Of a stretch of 45,379 bases of DNA, positions 17,220 through 25,651 are shown piece after piece. Each line of letters starts with the position of its first letter. The stretch's first letter is position 1. Where the stretch lies: NCBI GenBank assembly GCA_947457255.1, contig CANGUZ010000014.1, positions 1 through 45,379 on the forward strand. The letters run 5' to 3'. Origin of the DNA: Flavobacteriaceae bacterium. Its GTDB lineage: Bacteria; Bacteroidota; Bacteroidia; Flavobacteriales; Flavobacteriaceae. A program made the translations under genes and the position numbers. The notes under the pieces are model-generated. The model saw nothing but the letters and a program-made list of their open reading frames with translations. It was not told where the DNA came from and ran no database searches.

Positions 17220-18332
17220 TTACAAAATGGTTTCCACTTCATTAAATGGTAAACCCCATGCATCTGCTACTCCTTGATATACAATTTTCCCATTGGCAAT
17301 ATTCAATCCTTTTTTTAATTCTTCATTTTCTACACAGGCAGTTTTCCAACCTTTATTTGCTAATTGTAACGCATATGGTAATGTTGCATTAGTTAAAGCA
17401 AGCGTGGAGGTATATGGTACAGCACCAGGCATATTGGCAACGCAATAATGAACTATATCGTCAATGATAAATGTCGGGTTTTCATGAGTGGTTGGTTTGC
17501 AGGTTTCTATACAGCCCCCTTGATCTACAGCAACATCAACAACTACAGTTCCTGGTCGCATTAATTTTAGCATATCGCGAGTAATTAAGTTTGGCGCCTT
17601 TGCACCAGGAATTAATACAGCTCCAACAATTAAATCAGCTTCAGCAATAGCTTCACATATGTTATAATGGTTAGACATAATCGTAACCACATTTGGAGGC
17701 ATGATATCTGATAAATTGCGTAAACGTTGTAAACTTATATCCATAATTACCACTCTAGCTCCGAGTCCAGCGGCCATTTTAGCTGCTTGAGTTCCAACAA
17801 TTCCTCCTCCTAAAACCAATACTTTTGCAGGTGGAACTCCAGGAACCCCTCCTAATAATATTCCTTTTCCTTTTTGTGGTTTTTCTAAATATTTAGCGCC
17901 TTGCTGAATAGCCATCCGACCTGCAACTTCTGACATTGGAACTAATAAAGGTAAGCTGCGGTCTGATTTTTCCACAGTCTCGTATGCCAAGCAAATGGCT
18001 CCACGTTCTATCATAGCATGTGTTAATGGTTCTGATGAGGCGAAATGAAAATAAGTAAATAACAATTGGCCCTTTTTGATAAGAATGTATTCAGAATCGA
18101 TAGGTTCTTTTACCTTTATAATCATTTCAGCAATTGCATAGATTTCCTTTATTGAATTTAGAATTATAGCTCCTGCTTCTTTGTATTCGGCATTGCTAAA
18201 GCCACTGTTTTCTCCAGCATTATTTTGTACATAAATAATATGTCCATTTTTTTTCATTTCGGCAACACCTCCAGGAGTTAAACCTACACGATTTTCGTTG
18301 TTTTTGATTTCTTTTGGAATTCCTATTATCAT
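17220..18332 (-). CDS. ald: Alanine dehydrogenase
   Basis: A 370-residue NAD-dependent enzyme converting L-alanine to pyruvate and ammonia. The N-terminus MIIGIPKEIKNNENRVGLTP is diagnostic. The catalytic Lys75 (KVKEP) and His96 (YFHFAS) fall at the canonical positions. The dinucleotide-binding loop is VLVLGGGIVGTQAAKMA (~167-183), and DVAVDQGG (~266-273) is present. Length is normal for the family. The gene is divergent from an Lrp/AsnC regulator 201 bases away, a classical arrangement in which Lrp controls ald. It is convergent with a permease. Confidence 0.96.
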   Translation of the reverse strand: MIIGIPKEIKNNENRVGLTPGGVAEMKKNGHIIYVQNNAGENSGFSNAEYKEAGAIILNSIKEIYAIAEMIIKVKEPIDSEYILIKKGQLLFTYFHFASSEPLTHAMIERGAICLAYETVEKSDRSLPLLVPMSEVAGRMAIQQGAKYLEKPQKGKGILLGGVPGVPPAKVLVLGGGIVGTQAAKMAAGLGARVVIMDISLQRLRNLSDIMPPNVVTIMSNHYNICEAIAEADLIVGAVLIPGAKAPNLITRDMLKLMRPGTVVVDVAVDQGGCIETCKPTTHENPTFIIDDIVHYCVANMPGAVPYTSTLALTNATLPYALQLANKGWKTACVENEELKKGLNIANGKIVYQGVADAWGLPFNEVETIL

Positions 18333-18407
18333 TTTTATTAATTATTTGAATAATGATTTAGTAAAGTATAAAAGTAAATCAAAAAGAAAATATTAATGAT
18401 TTTTATA

Positions 18408-18431
18408 TTAAAATAATAAAATATTATTTAA
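18408..18431. promoter_or_regulatory. Imperfect palindrome in the ald-lrp intergenic region
   Basis: TTAAAATAAT (18408-18417) and ATTATTTAA (18423-18431) form an AT-only imperfect dyad midway between the divergent ald and lrp starts. It could be an Lrp-type operator, but base composition alone makes such dyads common here. Confidence 0.25.
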
Positions 18432-18533
18432 TTTAAGTATTTTTGAAGTAAATAATTCTAAATTAAATACCATTTTTAATTTCAAAAAGAAAAAACAACT
18501 ATAAAATGTCATTAAGAAACTAATTTTTTCATC

Positions 18534-18992
18534 ATGAGTATAGACGAAACTGACAAAAAAATCTTACGCCTTTTGCAAGAAAATGCGCATTTTACTTTAA
18601 AAGACATAGCAAATCGAATTAATCTTTCTCTAACACCCGTACACGATAGGGTAAAGCGATTGGAAAAAGAGGGAATTATTGAGAATTATGTTTCAATTCT
18701 AAATAAAAAAAAATTAGGCATTAATCTCACTGTTTATTGTCAAGTCACTTTAGTGAAACAAACATATAACATTTCAGAATCATTCAATCATTCAATTCTA
18801 AATTTACCCGAAGTAGTAGAATGTAATTTTGTATCCGGAAATTTTGATTATATGCTAAAAATTGTACTTCCGGATATGGAAAGTTATCATGATTTTCATC
18901 AAAAAAAACTTTCTGTACTTCCAGAAGTTTCTTTGATTAATAGTTTTTTTATCATTTCTGAAGTGAAGGGAACAACTGTTTTGCCGATTTAA
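18534..18992 (+). CDS. Lrp/AsnC-family transcriptional regulator
   Basis: A 152-residue regulator. It has an N-terminal winged helix-turn-helix (DETDKKILRLLQENAHFTLKDIA ... VHDRVKRLEKEGII, residues ~4-48) and a C-terminal RAM/effector domain (~65-145, VVECNFVSGNFDYMLKI). Such proteins form octamers and sense amino acids. The divergent alanine dehydrogenase is its most likely target (AldR-like role), inferred from position. Confidence 0.93.
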   Translation: MSIDETDKKILRLLQENAHFTLKDIANRINLSLTPVHDRVKRLEKEGIIENYVSILNKKKLGINLTVYCQVTLVKQTYNISESFNHSILNLPEVVECNFVSGNFDYMLKIVLPDMESYHDFHQKKLSVLPEVSLINSFFIISEVKGTTVLPI

Positions 18993-19055
18993 ATAAAAAT
19001 AATTGAATAAAGACGTTTATAGATAATATCTTAATTTATATAAAGTCAAAACATC

Positions 19056-19079
19056 AATTATAATTACGCAATTATAATT
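19056..19079. terminator. AT-only hairpin between converging genes
   Basis: AATTATAATT occurs at 19056-19065 and 19070-19079 around the loop ACGC. The unit is itself palindromic, so this is both a direct and an inverted repeat. It lies between the lrp and type B surface-protein stops. A weak stem, so a terminator role is uncertain. Confidence 0.3.
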
Positions 19080-19089
19080 TAAATTTACT

Positions 19090-22000
19090 TTATCTTTTTA
19101 ATGAAAAATGCGATTTGAATAATTTTAACACATTATTTTCAAAATAATTTAGCGAAAACCAGTAGTCACTTGCAGGGAGTTCTTTGCCATTATAAGTACC
19201 GTCCCAGCCATTTCCAAATGTTGAAACTTGTTTTAAAAGTTTTCCATGACGATCAAAAATATATAATTTAGCATTGGGTTGGTCACCCAAATCAATGATA
19301 TTCCATGTGTCATTATAACCATCACCATTAGGGGTGAAAAATTTAGGGTAGCTTATTACTCTAGCAGGAGTACTTAAATCTGTGCAACCTATTGCATCTG
19401 TTACTCTAATTGTATGTGAACCTCCTTTTACCTGAGTAAATTCATTAAAATCTTGTAATGGACCAAAATCAATTTGATAAAGATAATAGTCTGCTGGTGG
19501 GAATACATTAATTATTACTGTTGCGTTATCTGTAAAAGCATCAGTAACTATTGGAGGGTCTATATAATCGGCTGGACTAATGCTAGTAATTAAAGCACTA
19601 TTTGACTCCGCATAGCAAGTTGTCAATTTGTTTGTAACAGCAACATAATAATCACCTATTTCGGTTACTTCATAACTGCTTGTAGGCGGAAGTAAAGGCG
19701 GGAAAGGTGGTGGGATAACTGCATTATCTTTATACCAAACAAAATCATAATCGGCGTCACTTAAATTAGTGTTCAAAATAAAAGAACTCTTAACTGTCCC
19801 ATCTTTTCGAATACAAAGCAATCCATCCTCTTGTATTACAGCAACTGGCAAAGGATTTACGTTTATAATTACTGGATTTGGATCACCTTCACATCCATTT
19901 AATATCGGAGTTATAATATATTCAGCTGTTCCTGCTATAGTTCCTGATTGTAGTATTTGTTCTATTGTTGTACCTGTGCCTTTTGTAGCACCTGTTACAC
20001 CAGTTTGAATTACAGTCCAATTAAAACTTGCTCCAATGGTCGAAGACAAATCTATTTTTATAGTTTCACCGCTACATATAGGGTTTTTTGCAACTAATGA
20101 AGTACTATCTGGCAATGGATCAACTATAATTGTTACATCAATTGCAGTACCCGGACAACCATTACTATCTGGAGTTATGGTATATATAACACTTCCCTGA
20201 GTTAAATCATTAGTGCTCAATTCCTGCTGTATCAAATTATCATTTCCTGACAAAGCTCCAAAAACATTAGGTGTCGCATTTACCGTCCAAGAATAAGTGG
20301 TTCCTACCACGCCACTTGTTAGCGAAATATTTGTACTTGTTCCTGAACAAATAGTGCTTTTTTCAGTATTGTCCTTAACATCAGGAATAGGATTCACGGT
20401 TATTGTAACTTCTATCGATGCTCCTTTGCAACCACTATTATTTGGTGTTATAGAGTAGACTGCCTCTCCTGATTTATTACTAACTGCTTCTAAATTTGGC
20501 TCAATTCGAGTTCCTGTGCCAGCTGTAGCACCTGAAGCATTTGTTTGTACAACATTCCAAGTAAAAGTTGTTCCCGGAATATCACTAAACAGATTAATAA
20601 ATGTTTTATCTCCTGAACATATTGATAAAGGTCCTGTAGCATTTGTTGCTACAGGCAATTGTATAATAGTAACTGTCTGATTTGTTGTAGTTGCGCATTG
20701 TCCTGAATCTGGAGTAAAGGTATAAGGAGTAGTTAGTAAAGGATTAAACGGTGGCGACCAAACACCAGTAATATTATTAATTGAAGTTGTTGGTAAAATA
20801 ATAGTGGTTCCCTTACAAATAGAGCCTATTGTATTAAAGGTGGGAGTTAATATTGGATTTACTGTAATTGTCATTTGAGCTAAATTTGCACAAGAACCAA
20901 CAGAAGGCGTAAAAGTATAAATTGTTGTAGTTGTATTATTCAAAACTGGAGACCATGTTCCTGTTATTCCATTAAGAGAAGTTGCCAGTAAAGGAGATAA
21001 TATTGCACCTGAGCAAACTGGAAGAATTTGATTAAATGTTGGAATAACTTTCTGATTAACCGTAATTATTAAAGTTGTTGAAGTAGCACAAACTCCAGCT
21101 GTGGGAGTAAATGTGTAAGTTGTAGTTGTTAAATTATTCAAAGCTGGCGACCAAGTTCCTGTAATTCCATTAAGAGAAGTTGTTGGTAAGGCGGAAAGTG
21201 TTGCTCCAGAACAAATTGCAACAACTGGATTAAACGTTGGAATAATTTTTTGGTTAATTGTTATCGTTAACGGAACAGTGGTTGCACACAATCCTGTTGT
21301 TGGAGTAAAATTATAAATTGTTGTTGTTGTGTTATCAATTGTTGGCGACCAAGTTCCTGTAATTCCATTAATAGATGTAGTTGGAAGCGGCGAAAGGATT
21401 GTTCCTGAACAAGTTGCTGGAACAGCATTAAATGTTGGAATCACATTTGGATTTACTGTAATTGTTAAATTAGTTGTTGTGGCACATAAACCAGCTGTAG
21501 GATTAAATGTATACAGCGTGGTTGTAGTGTTATTTAATGCTGGCGACCAAGTTCCTGTTATTCCATTTTGGGAAGTAGTTGGTAATGCTGAAAGTGTTGC
21601 TCCTGAACAAATTGCTGGAACTGCATTAAATGTAGGAGTTAAGATTGGATTAACGGTAATAGTTAAAGTTTGGTTAGTAGCGCAAAAACCAGTATTTGGA
21701 ACAAAAGTATAAGTCGTTGTAGCTAAATTATTCAAAGCTGGCGACCATGTTCCAGTTACACCATTAGCTGAGGTTAAAGGCAAAGGTAAAAGTATGCCTC
21801 CTGAACAAATGGGAGCGACTTGAAGAAATGTAGGGGTAACTTTTGAATCTATTGTTATAGTTAAAGCAGTAGTAGTTGCGCACAGCCCTGTTGTTGGAGT
21901 AAAAGTATAAACAGTAGTTGAAGTATTATTTATAACTGGCGACCAAGTTCCAGTTACACCATTAAGGGACGTTGTAGGCAACCCAGGAATAGTTGTTCCA

Positions 22001-25000
22001 GAACAAGCTGCAGGAATAGCATCAAATGTAGGAGTTACATTTGGGTTTACTACAATTGTTAAAGTAGTTGTTGTTGCACATAATCCTGTTGTTGGAGTAA
22101 ATGTATAAATTGTGGTTGCAGTATTATTTAATGCTGGCGACCATGTTCCTGTAAATCCATTAAGAGAAGTTGTGGGTAAGGCAGAAAGTGTTGCTCCAGA
22201 ACAAATTGGTCCTACTGGATTAAAAGTAGGCGCAACATTAGCATTAATAGTAATTGATATTGATGTAGGAATAGCACACGAACCAGTTGATGGTGTAAAA
22301 GTATGAACTATTGTACCTAATGTTGATGTGCTAATAGATGCAGGATTCCAAGTGCCAATTATTCCATTAGTAGATGTTGTTGGTAAAATAGGTAATGTTA
22401 TAATTGCATTCTGACAATAGGAGGTAGTAGTCGGTGCAAAAGTAGGAGTTACTGGTTGAGTTACCACAACTTGCTTTAAAACCTTTGACGCACAAGGAAA
22501 TAAAATGGCATCTGGAGTAAACTCATAAGTTCCTGTTGTAGTATTACTAACTGTTGCAGGTAACCAAGTGCCAGAAATACCATTATTTGAATTTGGAGGT
22601 AATACAGGTACAATTGAACCAGTACAAATAGATTGAGTTGCCGGAATAGAAGAAAAATCAGGGACTGTGTTCGTTGTACAAGCTAAACTACAACTTATTG
22701 TTTGCGGTTTAAAACAAGGAACACCTTGAACTTCTACTATCGTAAATTCAACTTTTTGACCTGGATTTACACCAAAAACTTCTTGTGAACTACGACCGTT
22801 CTGTGTAAAACCAAAAACAAGAGGGCCCCCATCAATCGAATAGCTATACCTATAATATCCGGTTCGACCAACAACGTTTGCCCAATCAAAATATACGGAG
22901 CTTACGGGACTTGTTGTTATTTGTGACGGATCACATATAAAACCAGTTGCAATCGCCTCTGTATCAGCAATAACATTTACCACAATTGCTTCACGTGGTC
23001 CTTCACAACCTGCTAAAGATTGACTTACATAATACGTGATACTACTAACAGTTGTAATATTTGGAATTGGAGCACTAGCTAAAGCTGGTGTACTTGTAAG
23101 AGTGGCATACCAATTTAAAGTAGCTCCAGGAACAGTTGTAGTCGCTGTTAACGGTGATGCAGGAGTTGTGGTACTTAAACAATATTCTACAGGCGTTTTT
23201 ACTGTAGGCCTAGGAATTGCACCATTTGAAGTAATTGTCGCTATAACCTCCACTCTTGAGTTGCTTGTACAAGTACCCGTCGAAGCTTCTACCCAATAGC
23301 TTGTGGTTATTGCTATACTAGAAGTAGTATATGAAGTTCCTGTTGCTAGTGCAGTTCCTCCTGTAGCTGCTGCAAACCAACTAATTGTTCCCGATGTAGT
23401 AGATGCTCCTAAAGTTACAGTTCCTGCACCGCATCTACTATTTGGAGTTGCTGTTACTGTAGGAACTGGATTTACTGTTACAGTAATAGTAAAGGTACTT
23501 GTACAACCTCCTGAATTTGCCGTTACGGTATATGTTGCTGTTGCAACTGCACTTGTTGTATTGGTTAGAATTTGTGAAATGCTAGTTTGTGGAGTTACTT
23601 GTGCACTTCCTCCAGTAATAGCTGTCGCTGGAGCAATAACTGGAGCTGTCCACGTATAGGTTGTTCCTGTAGGCACAACATCAGGTAAGGTATTGGTTGG
23701 ATTTACCGTAAAAGCTGTACCGCTGCAAATAGTTGATGTTTTAGGAGCAATTACTGTACCGCCTGCACCCCCACTCGAATTTATAGTGACGGCATTTGAA
23801 GCAGTGTAGCATGTAGCTGTATTTTCTCTAACTTGGGCATAATATTGGTAACCAACTAGCCCTGTTACTGATGAAATAGTTAAAGTCGCTGTAGTGGCAC
23901 CAGTATAAATTCCTCCTGTGGTTAAGGCAGTCCAAGTTGTACTATTTGGTGCAAGTTCATACCATCTATATGCTAAAGCATTTGACCCAGGGAATCCTTC
24001 AGTACCCGCAACGGTAAAACTTACATTGTTACATGAAGGAACAAAAACAGGTTGTGTAGTAATAACTGGTGGATTTCCTGAACCTGGACTTACAATAGGA
24101 ACTGTACCTAGTGCCGGGAAACAATCGCCGGCTGATAGTGGTGTTGAATTCCAATCTGAACTAACAAAAGAAGTTCGAGGAGTAAGTTGATTAGGAGATC
24201 TTACCAAATAATAACCTGGTACATTTGAAATAACATCAACATCATCTATAATAGTTGTTCCGTCTTTACTTCTCAATTGAAGACCATCTCCTCCATTAAA
24301 TCCTCCATTTATAGTCCCATTAACTGCGCCAAATGGAGGGCAATTCGAACTAAATCCAAGAATTGCTAAAGTATTAGGAGCTATATTTCCTGTAAGAGTT
24401 GCATAATCTATTTCATTACCGTCATTTGCATTTGTGGTTCTGTATATCGTGTAATTAGATAAATCTTTAACTACACCAGTTCCGTTGTAAACTGTAATTA
24501 TTCCACCATTTCCAGCTTGTTCATCGTGTACTTCATAAATAATAAGTTCACTAGCAAAAGAAGCACCTTCACAACTCGTTTTTTCTTCTTTTAGAATTGT
24601 AAACGGTGATGAAACTGGGCAATTCGCAGTGTTAGTAATCACTATATTTCCTGATGTTGCTCCTGCTGGAACTACAACAACCATTTGTGTTGCAGTTGTA
24701 GAAATAACGGTTGCTGCTAAACTATTAAAAGTTGCTGTTGCTCCTGATAAATTTCCTGAACTAGCATTTATAGTTACATTGGTACCAATAGGTCCTGAGG
24801 TTGGAAAAACACTTGCAATAGCTGGAGGAACACAAGCTACTATACCTTGAACTTTAAAATCATCAACAACCCAACGTTCGCTAGCGCTATCATTTAACAA
24901 GGTAATTCTAAATCGTAAACTTGCTGTTGCAGGCAATCCGGTTATTCTTACAGTAGAATAGCCATCAGTGGTTCGATTTCCTCCACTTGTTGGAGAAAAA

Positions 25001-25506
25001 CTATCAGGAGTATTGTTTCCATCATAAGAAGTTAATGCATTCCCTGTTGCTGTATAAGGCCACCTTGCATTTGAAGTTCCTGTAACTTCTAATGTATTAA
25101 ACCACGTTGCTCCACCGTCTGGACTCACTTCAACAGTAACGATATCGCCAGCATCCATGCCATTACTAGCTGAACCAATAGAAAAAGCGGCTAAACGCAA
25201 TGTCATACTTATAGAAGTATACAATGATGTATTTATATTGCTATTAGAAGTTAAAGTTGCAGTATTATTTGATACTCCCCGGGAGTGAGAACCTTCTGAA
25301 AAAAAAGGAGAACTTGCAGGTGAATCACCTCCTACTGAATTTCCTGAATAGTAACTTCCTCCCGATAAATTGAACAACGATGAAGAGTTGTTTAAACCAT
25401 CAGAAGCAATAGTTACCTGCCCGAAACTGAATATCGGAAAAAGTAATGTTACCAGTAGTAATTTTATATTAAGATTGAAACAGATTGTATCTTTTGAAAT
25501 ATTCAT
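19090..25506 (-). CDS. Giant multi-repeat surface protein with T9SS type B (gliding-associated) C-terminal domain
   Basis: A 2138-residue protein. The ATG at 25506 gives a signal peptide (hydrophobic LLLVTLLFPIFSFGQ). The frame extends to 25581, but that N-terminus is not a signal. Domains in order: a jelly-roll-like region, an IPT/TIG-like segment (PPAIASVFPTSGPIGTNVTI), a lamin-tail-like domain (ELIIYEVHDEQAGN), Ig/PKD-like domains, ten units of a 66-residue Cys-pair repeat (seven nearly uniform), three PKD-like repeats (NPIP ... SGxTF.W), and a type B sorting domain (FFTPNGDGYNDTW ... IFDRHGKLL ... GWDGTYNGKELP). It should be exported by T9SS and act as a cell-surface adhesin or matrix protein. 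Function unproven. Confidence 0.92.
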   Translation of the reverse strand: MNISKDTICFNLNIKLLLVTLLFPIFSFGQVTIASDGLNNSSSLFNLSGGSYYSGNSVGGDSPASSPFFSEGSHSRGVSNNTATLTSNSNINTSLYTSISMTLRLAAFSIGSASNGMDAGDIVTVEVSPDGGATWFNTLEVTGTSNARWPYTATGNALTSYDGNNTPDSFSPTSGGNRTTDGYSTVRITGLPATASLRFRITLLNDSASERWVVDDFKVQGIVACVPPAIASVFPTSGPIGTNVTINASSGNLSGATATFNSLAATVISTTATQMVVVVPAGATSGNIVITNTANCPVSSPFTILKEEKTSCEGASFASELIIYEVHDEQAGNGGIITVYNGTGVVKDLSNYTIYRTTNANDGNEIDYATLTGNIAPNTLAILGFSSNCPPFGAVNGTINGGFNGGDGLQLRSKDGTTIIDDVDVISNVPGYYLVRSPNQLTPRTSFVSSDWNSTPLSAGDCFPALGTVPIVSPGSGNPPVITTQPVFVPSCNNVSFTVAGTEGFPGSNALAYRWYELAPNSTTWTALTTGGIYTGATTATLTISSVTGLVGYQYYAQVRENTATCYTASNAVTINSSGGAGGTVIAPKTSTICSGTAFTVNPTNTLPDVVPTGTTYTWTAPVIAPATAITGGSAQVTPQTSISQILTNTTSAVATATYTVTANSGGCTSTFTITVTVNPVPTVTATPNSRCGAGTVTLGASTTSGTISWFAAATGGTALATGTSYTTSSIAITTSYWVEASTGTCTSNSRVEVIATITSNGAIPRPTVKTPVEYCLSTTTPASPLTATTTVPGATLNWYATLTSTPALASAPIPNITTVSSITYYVSQSLAGCEGPREAIVVNVIADTEAIATGFICDPSQITTSPVSSVYFDWANVVGRTGYYRYSYSIDGGPLVFGFTQNGRSSQEVFGVNPGQKVEFTIVEVQGVPCFKPQTISCSLACTTNTVPDFSSIPATQSICTGSIVPVLPPNSNNGISGTWLPATVSNTTTGTYEFTPDAILFPCASKVLKQVVVTQPVTPTFAPTTTSYCQNAIITLPILPTTSTNGIIGTWNPASISTSTLGTIVHTFTPSTGSCAIPTSISITINANVAPTFNPVGPICSGATLSALPTTSLNGFTGTWSPALNNTATTIYTFTPTTGLCATTTTLTIVVNPNVTPTFDAIPAACSGTTIPGLPTTSLNGVTGTWSPVINNTSTTVYTFTPTTGLCATTTALTITIDSKVTPTFLQVAPICSGGILLPLPLTSANGVTGTWSPALNNLATTTYTFVPNTGFCATNQTLTITVNPILTPTFNAVPAICSGATLSALPTTSQNGITGTWSPALNNTTTTLYTFNPTAGLCATTTNLTITVNPNVIPTFNAVPATCSGTILSPLPTTSINGITGTWSPTIDNTTTTIYNFTPTTGLCATTVPLTITINQKIIPTFNPVVAICSGATLSALPTTSLNGITGTWSPALNNLTTTTYTFTPTAGVCATSTTLIITVNQKVIPTFNQILPVCSGAILSPLLATSLNGITGTWSPVLNNTTTTIYTFTPSVGSCANLAQMTITVNPILTPTFNTIGSICKGTTIILPTTSINNITGVWSPPFNPLLTTPYTFTPDSGQCATTTNQTVTIIQLPVATNATGPLSICSGDKTFINLFSDIPGTTFTWNVVQTNASGATAGTGTRIEPNLEAVSNKSGEAVYSITPNNSGCKGASIEVTITVNPIPDVKDNTEKSTICSGTSTNISLTSGVVGTTYSWTVNATPNVFGALSGNDNLIQQELSTNDLTQGSVIYTITPDSNGCPGTAIDVTIIVDPLPDSTSLVAKNPICSGETIKIDLSSTIGASFNWTVIQTGVTGATKGTGTTIEQILQSGTIAGTAEYIITPILNGCEGDPNPVIINVNPLPVAVIQEDGLLCIRKDGTVKSSFILNTNLSDADYDFVWYKDNAVIPPPFPPLLPPTSSYEVTEIGDYYVAVTNKLTTCYAESNSALITSISPADYIDPPIVTDAFTDNATVIINVFPPADYYLYQIDFGPLQDFNEFTQVKGGSHTIRVTDAIGCTDLSTPARVISYPKFFTPNGDGYNDTWNIIDLGDQPNAKLYIFDRHGKLLKQVSTFGNGWDGTYNGKELPASDYWFSLNYFENNVLKLFKSHFSLKR
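20848..22233 (-). repeat. Seven tandem 198-bp coding repeats (66 aa each)
   Basis: Unit boundaries fall every 198 bases at 20848, 21046, 21244, 21442, 21640, 21838 and 22036. In the protein each unit has the pattern PTF-x5-CSG ... LPTTS-NGITGTWSP ... YTFTP-x-G-CATT ... ITVNP. There are two Cys per unit. Diverged units flank the array: one just below 20848, and one of 72 residues at 22234-22449, with a further one above it. Similarity is visible at DNA level, for example the recurring GGCGACCAAGTTCCTGT. Confidence 0.92.
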
Positions 25507-25632
25507 ATAGGATAAATTAATTAGATGGTTTATGCAATTGTAAAATTTATAACGAATAATTAAAATCTTAACTATTCCCATCTTAAAAACAGTTTTAACT
25601 CATTTGTATTGTGCAACTTTTTACATCTTCTG

Positions 25633-25640
25633 CAAAGATA
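25633..25640 (-). promoter_or_regulatory. Candidate -7 box of the larger type B protein
   Basis: TATCTTTG on the minus strand matches TAnnTTTG. It is about 127 bases upstream of the preferred ATG, implying a long leader. Weak support. Confidence 0.3.
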
Positions 25641-25651
25641 AATGTATTTTA

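Noticed and set aside
21329..21712. Open antisense frames inside the repeat arrays (also 22112-22306, 23036-23659, 43208-44407)
   Set aside because: They lie opposite long repetitive Thr/Val-rich genes, lack start signals and encode biased Val/Ala-rich peptides, as expected for shadow frames.
20848..22233. Regular repeats considered as a CRISPR array
   Set aside because: The unit is 198 bp, coding and in one frame, with no short repeat/spacer structure.
25507..25581. Extended N-terminus of the 2138-residue type B protein
   Set aside because: The extension is not a signal peptide and would displace the real one beginning at 25506.
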